Source: Capitulum mitella (Eukaryota; Arthropoda; Thecostraca; Pollicipedomorpha; Pollicipedidae). Taken from it: 64,000 nucleotides of DNA. The position numbers and the translations under genes are program-made. Of this stretch, positions 10,952 through 24,000 are shown one piece after another. The stretch's first letter is position 1. Each line of letters starts with the position of its first letter. The notes beneath the pieces were generated by a model, which was not told where the DNA came from, searched no databases, and saw only the letters and a list, made by a program, of their open reading frames with translations. The stretch is taken from positions 18,225,382 to 18,289,381 of the forward strand of contig CP099840.1 in assembly GCA_030062745.1 (NCBI GenBank). Direction: 5' to 3'.

Positions 10952-13900
10952 CTGTGGGAGCGCGCAACACGGTCACGAGGGCCGGGCGTCACGGTCACGA
11001 GCCGCCGGCGTCGCCGCCATGTATGGTGAGCACCGCAGTCCGATCGAGACGGAACCAAAATGTGGACATCCAGTCAGCGATGTAGCCACGGACCGAAGGT
11101 TAAGTGGTTTTGAATCGTTAGCTTAGTCGTTTTATTAGTCGTACTTTAGCGTTACCCGTCTTTGTTCGCCACTTTTCTTGGTGCAGGCGTTAGATGGAAT
11201 GGGCATGGTACTCTTACAGGCTTTGTTTGGCGTGAACATGCAGATCATCGCAAACCGAAGCAACGAAGTACGGCGCACGTCAGTCCTGCCATCTATGTCC
11301 CCACGGAGTAACTATCGACTTACCCAGACTGCCGTGAGTGGCGCTGGAGGTGCCGTTGTCAGCAGACGTTGCTTCAGCCATTGACGACTCGGAAGGGTAC
11401 TCGTGAGTAGAGGGACCGCTCACACTGAATGACACCACCATCTGGGGCAGACGAGAGCGCGACCGTCCACTTCCGAGCTTGGAACACCACAGAGGTCTGT
11501 CCACTGGTGCGGCATCTTGTGGGAGGTAATGGTCAGCACGCGAATGACGCAGCTCCGGCAAATGACTGGACAGCCGCTCGTGGTCACTTTGTAACCCACA
11601 AGTGCGACTCCTGGGATTGAGAGCGGTCCATTTTTCGTGAGACCACAAACGAACAGCGAGGTAAAACCGTTGCCGAACCAGCACGAAACCGTTGGAGGCG
11701 CACACAAAGGGTGATGACTCTTTTTGATCATTCATCAGATCATCAGATCATTTTTGCAAACCTCGTGAGCACCGCTCGCAGTCCTTGCATTTCAGGTTTT
11801 ACGTAACACGGAGCAACGTTGCAAAACATTCGATGTGGGCAAACACAAAGGGGTTAGGCCGCAAACGAAGTCAAGATTCAACACAAAGAATGACGCACAG
11901 AAAACGGAGGATTATACCCTAGCGACAGCAAAAAATGGCTTCATGCTGACGATATACACATGACTGTTCACATATGTCAAAAGGACATCACTCCGGGCTG
12001 CGGATTCCAAAGCCGCCGGCACAGTGCTGATAACGAACCTGCGGCGGCCACTAATGCCGCCGTATATGGGCCGCATGCAGATGGCCAGCGCTGACGTGGC
12101 CCTACACAAATCGGCAAGGGAATGCCAGCAGAGGCGGACGCAGCAGACGGCCAGTCCGTGCCGCACCCCTCACCGCAGACAAAGCCAGACCGCGGGCACC
12201 AACTGACTGAGACTGATTGCGCCACCACCACTGCGCTGGACCTGCCAGCTTTGCCTTTGTTGGCCGTCAGCTAGTGTACGCTTAATTAAAGTGCGTAACA
12301 AGAACAGACCCGGTGCGGTTACGACGGCCGCTGTCATTCCGGCCGAGCCTCTGCCGTCGCCGACTGCGGCCGACTGGCCGTGACTCAGGACGCCGCCCCG
12401 CCCTCGGTCGACAGTCTGGCGTCGGCCCGTGCCGGCCGACCGTCTGGCGCCGCCGTTGCCCTAGGGGCCACCATAGAAAGGAGGGCGAAAGTGAGCCGCC
12501 GGCGGCGGACGCTGCGTGACCGAGGCCGCCGCTTCGGCCGGCGTCGCGCCCTCTCGCCGGGACTGCCATCGGACGAGACCCGGGTCGATGATGAACCGCC
12601 GCCCAGAATCGACGTTTCAGGGGGCCGGAAAACCCGTCAGAGCTGTGTCGATCGCCGGTCGGCGGCGTTAGTCACTTCCCCCACCGCCGCGCTCCCCGCC
12701 GTCCGTCAGCTGTCTAGACCGGGGGGGGGGGGCGCAGACAGGTGGGGCTGGGGCGGCGCCGGCACGGCCACTGCCGCGCAGGAGCCCCACGCACGGCCGG
12801 CAGCTGGCGACGGCCGGGCGGCCCGTTGCCTTATCGAGAGCGGCGACCGAGCTGGTGGGAGTCTGACGTCACTGCAGCCGGCCCGGTCTGAGCTCAGCGT
12901 TGCGGAGACCGACCGCGCAGAGGTCGGCCCAGCCGCCGCCGGCCGTAACGGCCGATCGGCTGCCGTGTCGGGACGGTCAGCTGCTCGGCTGGGCGGCCGG
13001 TCGGCGGCGAGCGGGCTCGGCCGCGGCAGAATCGATCGATCGGCTCTGTTCTCGCGTCCGCCGAGCTGCCGTTACCTGGCGGACAACAGCGTTGTGCTGC
13101 GGTCGTGCGTCGCCATCACTCCGCACGTCGCCACAACCGTCATCCTGCCAACTGGCCGCCCAGAGACCGAGAGGTCAACGGCAGTCGACCATAATCAGTC
13201 GACCATAGACAGTCGACCACCACACACCACGATCCAGCAGATAAGACACCACCGATCAAACCCAGCAGACTAGACGCCAGCTACCGAATTCTGCAGACGA
13301 AACCCCGACAGTTCCCTGCAATCAATACACACAACCGGCATATCACTGCGACATCCGACACCGACCGCCACCAGGACCATTAAACCCGCCCGCCGGCCGT
13401 CGCCCCAGCCGACGTGGTGGCATGACGTCACCGCCAGCTCAGATGGCGGGGAGCGGGGTGACGGCGCCGCAGCGGCCCGCTCGGCGCCGGCCGCCGCTCG
13501 GCGGGGTCATCGGGCCATCACCGTGCCCAGTGGACCGCGGCGTATCAAGTTCAATGCTTGCTGAGATGGCGTCACATTCCGTCACGCTACTGGAGCCGCC
13601 GCCGGAGTCGGCCGGCGGCCGCCAATAAAGCAGGAACAAAACACCAGCACTGAGGACAAAGCTGTCCTTGCGGATAGTTTTTTAGAAGCATCCAAGCACG
13701 ACAACGACACGTCACTGGGCTGGCCTACCAGCTATTGGTGCTGCTACCCTCGAACAATGGACCAATACGCCGTATGTGGATTGCGAATTTGTTGCTGGCA
13801 CGGATTCCATTTCGACAGCAAAGCGCCACACAGTAAAAACAATACCGTTGCTAATTCCGTTCGAGGCAACAAAGCGCCGGACGTAGTGCACCTGCAGGCC

Positions 13901-16900
13901 GTTAACAGTCGACAGGCCACTATTCATCGGACTGTCAGAGACAGCCGAGTCGATGCCATATTTGGCATGAGAACGTGGCGATTCACCACCACAGCCTCCC
14001 GCACGCAAGAGTTTGAGGGCGCCCAACCGGCTGAAACTTCTACTACGTTTAGTTTGATAAACACATGTGGGTTTGTTTTTTCGCAAAATAAGAGCTTTGT
14101 ATTCTTTTGAGAGGGCCTTGGCCCTGCCAGTGTTGATTTGGGCCCACCCAATGTCGATTTCGGCCCATCCAATGTTGGTCTGGGCCTCTTCCAATGTTTT
14201 CTGGCGGTTTTAAAGGGAAAAGAGCAATAATAATGAAAATAACGACCGCAACAGATAACAGATAAACAGAAAGTAAAGAATAAAGTCTAAAGCGATTTAT
14301 CTATTTTTCTGTCTTCTGTCCACATATACACAGATCCCTACATGAATGGGAACAGACGAAATTTTTTCATTTGATAAATAGTAACAAAAATCTTGTAAAT
14401 TTCTGCGAGTCAAAATGCAACGGACTAAATCCGTTAAGAAGCCCAAATTTGGGGGGAGGGTAGGTTGTTGGGCCCTCGCTTCGCCCCCCAATCATTTACA
14501 GAAATCGACACCCCTGAAGAGCTTAATCATATGTTATGCAACAGAGACTCGAAAAGTGGCTTGTCTTGGCAAGATATTTAATAAGATCTGTTCTAGCCAA
14601 GAACGGTGGCTTCTATTCGCTCTGTTATAGTTTGGCGCGATTGTAAAACCCGGCGGTTTGACGAGCCAGATAGCGCCGACTCACCTTCAGCCCGGACCGA
14701 TGAAACTAAGTAGGAAAATGTCCTAGATGGCCGGCAGACGCAATGACCCACTGTGTCCCGGCGTTACCAGTTGCCCAGTTTGTGCGGTGATAACTTTGTG
14801 CCGGAGGTCCCAGGTACCGAGCAGACGCTCTGGTAAGTACCCATTTGCCGGCGGTCCCACTGCTGGCCCCAGGCGGCGCCAAACTGCCGTCCACAGCCCC
14901 GCGCGGACACCAGCAGAGACGAGCCAGACCAGCAGACGGCCACAAGCACTATCACTGTCGCCAACCAACCGACAAGACGGCCAACCGCCTGCCAGCTCGG
15001 GCCCGGGATTGTCAGTGGTTATGCCTGGGAGAGGCCGGCCGGCCCCCTGCGACGGCGGCTCAGTTCCGGGCGGCGTCCAACCATGGCCAGTGACCCCCTG
15101 ACATCGGTTCCGTCTCGCTGCACATACGTAAACATGACTTGCGCGGCTGCAGCGGCGCAACAGATGTGTGGGATATGGTCCCGGCCCCGATGCTATGCTG
15201 ACGTGGCGATAGATGGCCGTCCGCCGTGACAACCTTTTCAGCAGACGGCGGCCAGGCAACAGCATCGACCGCCCGGATTGGAAACTGACACAGCTACCCG
15301 GTCGCTACGCTTACACGATCCAACACAGACGCAGCGGGGGTCGTCGGCCGCATGTTTACAAGCCTGTCTGACGCGGCTGATGGGTCGCCGGGGCGGCGCG
15401 GATTCGTCCGCGATCGGGCACGGCCTGCCGGATCGCGATCACGGACAGGCCGACCGCCAGCCGTGCGAAGGACCAGCCGCACTTTCCAGCGGCCGCGCCC
15501 GCCACGAAAACACATTGTTTGCCGGCGCCGGCGGAGGGAAAGCGGACGCGGGCCGTGAGAGCCTGTGAGATCTCAGACAGCTTCCGCCGGGCTGGCACCA
15601 CCTCGGCAGCTCCTGTTCAGAGTCTGGCGAGGTCTGCTGTCGCGCACCCGTTCGCAGCACAGCGCACGACGCCGATCACGCCGACGTTCGAGCGAAAGGC
15701 GCAGAGCCGCGTGGGTGCCGCCCGCGTAGGAAAATCTCGGAAAGCTCCACACCATGGACGCCTCTGCGAGTGGTAGGAAGGAAGTGCTGCTGGCCAGAAC
15801 GAACGGCAGTGTGCCATTCCACGATCAAATATTTTTGTTTGTTTATTTATTTATTTATTTAATTTAAATCGCTGATGTTGGGTGAGAACAGCTGAGGGCA
15901 GATACTTCCTCGTGGTTTGATACCATGGTGGATCTGAGCGTCTGCTGATGTGACATAACCCGATTTTCAACATCGAAGTCTCCAAACCTCACTGCGGCAA
16001 CGCGAGACGCAAAGCACGGACATGGCAGCTTTCCACGGGACAGGACGACAGGCCGCGGACAGTTCTCAACGAAGAGCGGATGTCTATTACAGGTCACAAG
16101 GGCTGGGCAGGTCATCAGGCCTATCGCAATGCGCAAAAAATATTACTCACGGCATCATAATGTCCGCCGACATCCAACGTTTCAGGTCTCCCGTACAATG
16201 TCTTCCGACAGTTTCTGCGTCCAGCCTCCCCTGACATTGTCTGCCGACAGTTTCTGCGTCCAGCCTCCCTCCAACACTGTCGGCCGACAGTCGGCGTGTT
16301 CGGCGTGCGTGTCGGCGGTCTCTGTTCGTGCCGCGGCAGCCCCGCTGCGGTGCCGGTCTCGAACGCCACGGCGGCCGCGGCCGGCGCCGCCACAAAAAGC
16401 ACCGAATTTAGCGGAACAGATGGCTGCACCGGCGGCGGCGGCGGCGGCGGCGTCCGGCACCACATGCCGTATACGGCCTGGGGCGGGACGAAGGCAGCGG
16501 GCGCCGGCCGATTTCCGCGTGCCAGTCGCATACATAGACCTCCCTGCCGTTCCCGGACTGACGTCACGGACCCTCTCGGCTTCCTTTGACGGCCACAGGC
16601 TTCCTCAGACAGCCACAGGCTTCCTCTAACGGCCACAGGCTGCCTCTGAGTATCACAGGCTTTCTATGACGGCCACAGGCTTCCTCTGACGGCCACAGGT
16701 CGCCTTTGAGGACCACAGGCTACCTCTGACGGCCACAGGTTCCCAGTGACGGCCACGTGTTTCCTCTGACGGCCAGACCCCCAGAGTTCGGAAGCCGGCG
16801 CTCATGCCGCACGGGCGGCCTGTCCCAGACGCTGAGGACACGATGCAGCCTGTCCTCGGCGCCCGGGGACCACGACGGACGGATACAGCGATACAACGAC

Positions 16901-19900
16901 CCGGGCGTACGACTGGTGAGTTGCCGGCTTGCACACTCGACGGCGCCGGGTAACAGAATCAGACCGGCTGGCTTCCCGCAGCAGCAGCTACCGCCGGCTG
17001 GTGACGGAATCGGCAGCAACCGGCAGCTGGCCGGCGATGGTTTTTTTGGTGGGGTTGGCTTTTTTAGCTGTTTATAGGACGGGCAGGGCAGATGCTATAC
17101 CAGCCTTCGATAATTTTCGTTGAGCCCTATGACGTTGCATGGAAATAAATTTCCTCAACAAAGCTCTAATTTTACCAGTTAGAAAGTCACATCTACATCC
17201 GTGTATATGCGTAGAGGGTTGCCCGGGTACCCGTCCTGCGGGAGGTACTGCGGATATCTTTCCGGCAGGACGTACTGCAGGCGTCTGGCCAGTGGGAGGT
17301 TCTACGTTTAGGTGAGCCGCAGCAGCTCCTGCGAATGGCTGGCCAGCGCGTCTCCCCCACAGTTCCTGGTGAGAGTGGCGTGGTCCGAGTCACCGTCGCT
17401 GTCGGCGGCCTTTTATTGGCCGGAGCGCGTGAGAGAGGCAGTCCGGGAACTTCCCGCTGTGAGAGGCGCCGTGAAAGTTTCGGCTCTGGTGGCACGCAGA
17501 CGCCGTACGTGGGTAAGGTGGCGCACGGCAGATCGTGCCGGATTGGGCTGCTGTCGCGTGGGCAGGCGCGGAGAAGGACCGGACCTCCCACCGCCCCTCA
17601 GCCCAGTGACTAATCGTGAGCAAACGCATTCCCGCAGACGCCAGCTGACAGAATCTACACCATTTTTCGGACTTCTGCGCCGGCAGCTGACGGCTCTCAC
17701 GTCGCGCGGCCCACGCCTTCTTCTATAAAGATTGCGCGCCGAGCGTGTGCGTCCCATCAGCACGCGCCGCGTACCGGACACAACGGCAAAGTGGCACGCC
17801 GCGACCGTTCCCACGCGCGCCGCGTCCACCGAGCTAACAAACCCGCAACGGGCGGCCGTCCGACATCGTTTAACAGAAACAGACGGCCTCACAGCGTCAT
17901 AAAGCGTTCAAGCGCCAACACATTACCGGACAGCCTGTCGCCAGCCCGCCAGAGCCGGCCAGCCCGCCAGCGCCACCAGTCTATCAGCATCGGGCGGTGA
18001 GCCCCCACCTTCAGGCAGTCTTCCCGCGGACCGGACAGGCGGTCGCAGCCCTCATCGCCGCCGCGGCCAGCTCGGCGTCGCCCGCTCAGCTGCTGCAGGC
18101 CGGCCACGGTCCGACAGCTGACCCGGGGAAGGTCAGGGGATCAGCGCCTCCCTCGGCCGCCGCCGCCGCCGCCGCGTTACCAGACGGCATGGGAGCCGGC
18201 CGGCCGGCGGGGAACGTCCCCGATTCCGGCGGCCGAGCGTCAGCTGGGCGGGGCCCCGGGCCGCCGCCGATCTCCCGCAGCGGCCGGCCGCCGGCCACAC
18301 CACACAGCCGGCGAGCAGCGGCCGGCGGCGGCTCAGCCGGCCACCGTCTGCTGACCACACCGTCAGCCGTCCGCTGCCCCGGTCACCGATCCCCTGCCGA
18401 CCACCGTCTGCTGACCACACCGTCAGCCGTCCGCTGCCCTGGTCACCGATAGCGTGGCTCCCGATCCCAGGCCGTTGGCCAACCGGCAGCAGCCAGTACC
18501 GCCGAAACTCGGCCCGCTTCGACCGGCTGATGTCTGACGAGCCCACCTCTGGCCGCCAGCCAACGCATTCCTCTGATCGTCCGATAATGCCGATTGTAAC
18601 GGTAATCATGGTCGTCTTTGCTTACGCACTGACGTGATAGCTGATCCGCTTGACCCTGCAACCGACATTCTTCCGCCTCTGTCGTAAACGTTGTGTTAAA
18701 CTTTTCGGCACTTAATTGTTCGCACACTGTGCAAGGAATACAAGTAGCTGAACGTGAGAGAAAACAATGGCTTGACGTAGGCAAACAGTCGTAGGATTGC
18801 ACCTTCTGCACGGTTTTTCCTAATTACATCTAAAAATATGCAGTCCCACGTCAGATTGCAATGGCCACCCGTTTCTTCGTAAAGATTAGGGTCATAAGAA
18901 TGTAAGCGGATTACATGGATCTTCGTTTGAATTGTTTTCGATTCCCGTTTGCTTTTAAGATGACTGATGCAACCACCAGAACATGGAATTCCAGGCCATT
19001 CCAAATCACTGTTGTTGATTAATATCGCCATCTTTTGGTTAAAAAACGGTAGACTAAGGAATCAAGCGTATGGAAACCATGCAACTGTTTCAAAACTAAA
19101 GCCATCTCACTTTCTTTTCGGATGTTTGTCTCCTGGCAGATGACATAGGAACGCTTACGGAAATCTAAAAAATATCGTCAACAGATCTGGGGAAAATTAA
19201 AACCACGTAACGTAATAAGTCGGACACTGAACGGCCAGAGAAGTGATGACCACGTAGTCCATCGTCCTATCCCCCGATCTGTCTGTGCCGGCATACCCAA
19301 TTCCTCGTGCTTTCATGATGTGCAGCAAGGCTATGCGAAGTCCAGCGGCAGTTGGCAGCCGTCGGTATCCAGTCGTTTGCCCGCAGGGCGCGGTGACAAC
19401 AGGGCATCATGACGCCCTGGACAGGCTGCAGCGACGTGGCCGGAACGTGTCACGTGACCGAGCGGTGGTCGCGGCCGCCAGGGCTGCTGCCGCCGGCACT
19501 GTCCGTGGCCACAGCCTTGCAAGGTGAACCGGTGCCGTGAATGTGAGCCGAGCCACCGTCGTCCTCGGCCGCGCCGCGTGCAAAAAAAGCGCGCGATGTG
19601 AGGGCCAGCAACGCCCAGAAAACAAAGGCCGATGACTCCGGCGGGTTCTTTCGTTGTGGGCATTCTCCTCGATTTCGTCGGACCCTCACTCGCCACGGCC
19701 GTCGCCACACGGCCAGCCTTTGTCGGGCAGCCTTGACCTTGGCCGGTAATTACGGCAAACGACGGGGATGCAGCGCGCCGGGACGCTCCTAGTCTCGGTT
19801 AAAACCGCGGCAGAGCTGTCGGCGTCCGCGGCAGGAACAGGTCGTCCCCGTCCAGCAGGACGTCCCGTCCAGCGGGACCGGCTCCCGTCCCGGGACGCTC

Positions 19901-20996
19901 TGGCAACGGCAGAAACAATGGACGGCACGGTCCTCTGAAGCCAGGCAGCGACAGTGGCAACCAAGCGGGACTGTTGAGTGAAGGAGGGACACCAGTGGGA
20001 CCGTTCTGTGACGAAAGACGGGAAACATCCGTGACGGTGGAGCACAGAGCAGGGCTGCTCAGAGACGACCGAATATGGCGCGTGACGTGACGGTGACACC
20101 CAGTGACGGTGACAAACGGTCAGATCGCGAGGGTTTCCCGTCCCCTGTAAGTTCCCTGAGCGTTGACAGACATGCGTTATTCAAGGACACTGACTGAGGT
20201 GCGTCCACATGGGAGTCACTCAGGGGAGGGGAGGCAGCTACAGAAGGGCCACGAGGCGGACTAGGTCTCTTAAATACCCCAGTGATTCACTGGACGGCTC
20301 CAAATGTGACAAAGAGTGAAATTAGCTAACGGCTGTCAACTTACCTTTTTCGTCTTTGGCTTCTTCATAAGACTAGATTTGCCACAGATGATGATGTCGG
20401 CATTGATGAAGACCACGTTACACGGCGAAGGCGGTCCAGTCACCAAGCTCGAGGTCAGGTCATCGTCGCAGGTTTGACCAGGGTCAAACCCGGGCAGGAT
20501 GACGTATCCGGAATCGCCAGACTGGAAAACACGCCCGGTGTGATGTTACAGATAGCAACCGAAACTCATCGTCAACGTCTTAGTCAGCCTGCCACTCACG
20601 AATATAGCCTCGAACACAGTTCATCGTGGTCTGAAACACACTGTTCACGGAACAAACCGACAATACTCAGGCAAACATCTCCGGACGAGCAGTAAAGTTG
20701 GCGGATTAAACCGAGTAGCCATGTAGTCGGTTACGCCGGGAGCGGCCCACTGCACTCCAGGCCATGATGAAGGGAGTAAAGTTCCCGTTTTTTTCTAACA
20801 GCGGACGCTGCGGAAGATGAAGGAAATTATGCGAGGGGCGCTCAGGAGCATTTCTTCCGAGAGCGGCAGAATGTGACGTTCGGCATGTCAGTTCCACGCG
20901 TTTTTAACCACAGCGTCAAAATCTCGCGAGGCAGCCGCCTTAACCCGATGGCCACATTCGGCTGAACGTATGTGGTCTCGGTATTGTAGTATATAT

Positions 20997-21028
<32 letters not shown>

Positions 21029-24000
21029 CAATATATCAATATATATATATATGTATAAAATATATATATATTTTTGGTACATATCTAGACCACATGTAAG
21101 CCTCTGATCATCCACCACACATCATGCATAGGGCAAGCAGGCCCTTCCCACTTGGCGGCAGCCCTGCCGACAACGAATGTTTTAGCATTAGCTTTATGGT
21201 GTTGCATGGAAAGGAAAGGAATTCACAAAAAATAGCTCTAGCCTTAAAAAACTGAAACCGCTCCTTCACCGACAGTATAACTGAATTCACAAATACAGAA
21301 ATAATTGAGGAAGACTGCGAACTTTCGCAGCAGACGGATGGATTTTTAGCGTTACCTGGGGAAATTTGGTTCAGTTATTTCCACGCGATATTCCTATGTC
21401 CCCTACGTTGTTCAGGTGCAACAACTGCCATCTCATGCAGGTAATGCCACTTTCTCGCATAGTTATGGTCCGGAGCATTGCCGAAATGTACTAAGGCTTG
21501 TTCGGCCCATTTAGGCTTCTGTCGTGCGGCCAGACGGAATAGCTCGCCGCACAGGCCCCATTCCCAGCACGAACTCGCCGGAGGAAAGCCGCTGCATATC
21601 GTCCAAACGAAAACAACCAGAACTGGCAACATGATGAAACTGCATCCTAGCTTACTTAAACATTTCTGCGCTCTGTTTCACTTATGGCTAAGGCGGCAAA
21701 GCTGCCATAACTTAGGTCCGGGTTATCCTCTTTCACCGTGCGGCAAGTTCGATTCGTGCCTGCTGACCAGGTGACCTCGAGTTGCCCTCACCAGGGAGGA
21801 GCTTCCGCGTTTGAGTGTTTGCCCGAGGCGGTGGCCGTCGCGGTGAATTTCGTTATAGTAACGGCCGGCGGCCGGTGAGATTTCCGTGGGCGTAATGACG
21901 GGCTATCACGGCTGGTGCCCCATATTCCGGCGGAAACGGGTCAGAAAAGAGCTCCGTCTGGTGCGGTATCTGGCGGCGGTGCGCCGGTCAGCGCCGGCTC
22001 GCCGGTCCGTCCACCTGCGACTGGCTTCTGTCGGACCCGTCTGGTGGTCCCTCCGACAGCGCGCCAGATCGGCAGGACTGTGTAGCCACTGGTGTGCATT
22101 CATGTGGAGTGATCTCCGACTCAGTATTTGGTGAGGATCAACAAATGATGAGCCCGGATTACCTCAAAATTCTCAGCATGCGGACGTTCTTCGAACTCAA
22201 CCAGCGAACTGACCGCACTGCGTGTACGCTGTGATCCCTGTCCTGTTATGATCCCCGTATACCTGCAGATCCCTTTCTCTGTTCAGCGTCGATAACAAAG
22301 CAACAAGGCCACCTGCAGAATACCTGGAACCTTTCCACAGCTGCAGCCGCTGGACGCGACCGAAGGCCGTCCCGCGAAAGGGCGCGAGGAGCCCACTGAC
22401 AAGCATCCGAGATGAGGACAAGGAGACCTGCGAGCCGTTCCATGCGGGGGCCAATCCTGGACTTTCTCCCTGCCTCCGCATAAAACCGTTCCCAGGATAA
22501 TGCCATTAATGCAAGGATTAGCGGTGACACGCAACACGAACCCCTCATGTGAGGATCCAGGGAGCGGGAGACAGAACGGTACCAGAAGTACAATATAACT
22601 GAGAAAAACCGAATCCAAGGCTGCAAAGACGCTTTTTCGTAATGCTTTAAAAATTGGCCGGACATGCTTAATGCTTTAAAAACCGTTCAGACAATGTCCG
22701 CTTTGTCAGCTGCGCACAGTGACGCATAACAGACAGTTCGTGCTTCTTTTAAAAGTTTCACCTTCTTCGTAAATTTCAAAACGGTTTACAATCACGCTGA
22801 CTTCATGCGCTTTTCAGCCAGTAATGATTTTGGAACGCACCATTTTTCACCTGTGACTTCATAACTTGGGGAATGAAGCCGGTTTGAATCCCACAAGGGA
22901 GCAGATTAGATCGGGAGCATTACGGGAATAAACGCTTCCTGACTACTTTCGTTGAATGTAAGGTTACGGAACCAACGACACATGCAATGCAACAAAGCCT
23001 GATGTTTGTATTTCCATGTTCACAATCAGCACAATGCCCACGAATGCAGACGGGGCCAATGACACGTATGCAAAGCTGGTTTCGCCTGCGATTGGTGGTA
23101 AAGGCGGCCGGCAAATTCATCAGCGCAATTAACTCGCATCAGCATTACAACGAAGGTATTATGACGCCGCAGCGAACATTTCAAATTGTCAACGAGCCCG
23201 GCACCGATGTGGAACGATGCACGTCCCACCAGCCATAGCCTGCGGGGAAAGGTACTGCAAACTTTAGCTGAGCGCAATGTTCTCACGGAAGTGCCGGTGA
23301 AATGGTCCGTATCGCATTTCTGTGAGATATATTCAGAAGCTGATCAAATGCAAGGGCAGTAGCTGGCGGGAAGAACTCAGAACGCTTCGCAAAAGCAGCA
23401 AAGCAACATCTTATAACAGCAGCACCTTTTAATAATCAGACGAAGTTAGACCTAGGCTGGTGGATACCTTGCAAGGCCATCGGTGAAAGTTTGTAACTAC
23501 GGACGGAGGTTCGATTGGCGGGCAGAATGGCGGGAGTATGAGGCCGTTTCTATGACAATTTATCTGAGAACAGCATTCTTCCGCCTTTCCTTCTGCTGCA
23601 CGGATAATCGCAGACGGACAGCCATTCATTGGGCTGTGGCCCTCGCTGTCACGTGCATTTGTCGCGTGCGTGACATGTCAGAGGTGGCCCTCTAAATGTT
23701 TCCGTGACAGTTTACCGGGCACTTCACACACGGCAGAGGAGGCTCAGCAGTGTCATGAACCTCGGCGCAACTCGCGAACGCTGACCTGGAAGCGACACGC
23801 AACACGCCATCAGCCCCATCAACTGCATACGGCTGAACGCATCTGACGTGTCAGCGAGCCGCCGGTGGCAGCGGAGTCGCCGAGAGAGGCGGGCAGCGAC
23901 AGACCACCGGCAGCGACCGGCCAGAGTCTGACGCCCAGTCAGCTGATACCGCCTGAGGGCGGCGCCGATCTGCCGGGGCGCCGCTGTCCGGCGGGTAAGG

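Larger units (their letters stand above)
11442..20344 (-). other. Phostensin-like intron 2, about 8.9 kb
   Basis: No nested gene recognised. Long open frames in the GC-rich blocks (12.3-13.6, 14.7-15.8, 16.1-18.6, 19.3-20.1 kb) are Arg/Ala/Pro/Gly-rich, overlap on both strands and lack domains, so I read them as composition artefacts. It contains a 12-base poly-G run (12721), short GGCCCA-containing direct repeats near 14130-14195, a TTTA microsatellite, a GGC repeat, a 20-bp minisatellite and a 60-bp duplication. Confidence 0.6.

Noticed and set aside
12380..13273. 297-codon plus-strand open frame
   Set aside because: Arg/Ala/Gly-rich translation of a CpG-rich block with competing frames on both strands and no family motif.
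21680..21770. tRNA-like stretch around AAGTTCGATTCGTGCC
   Set aside because: No A-box, anticodon arm or paired acceptor stem could be laid out around the T-loop-like motif.
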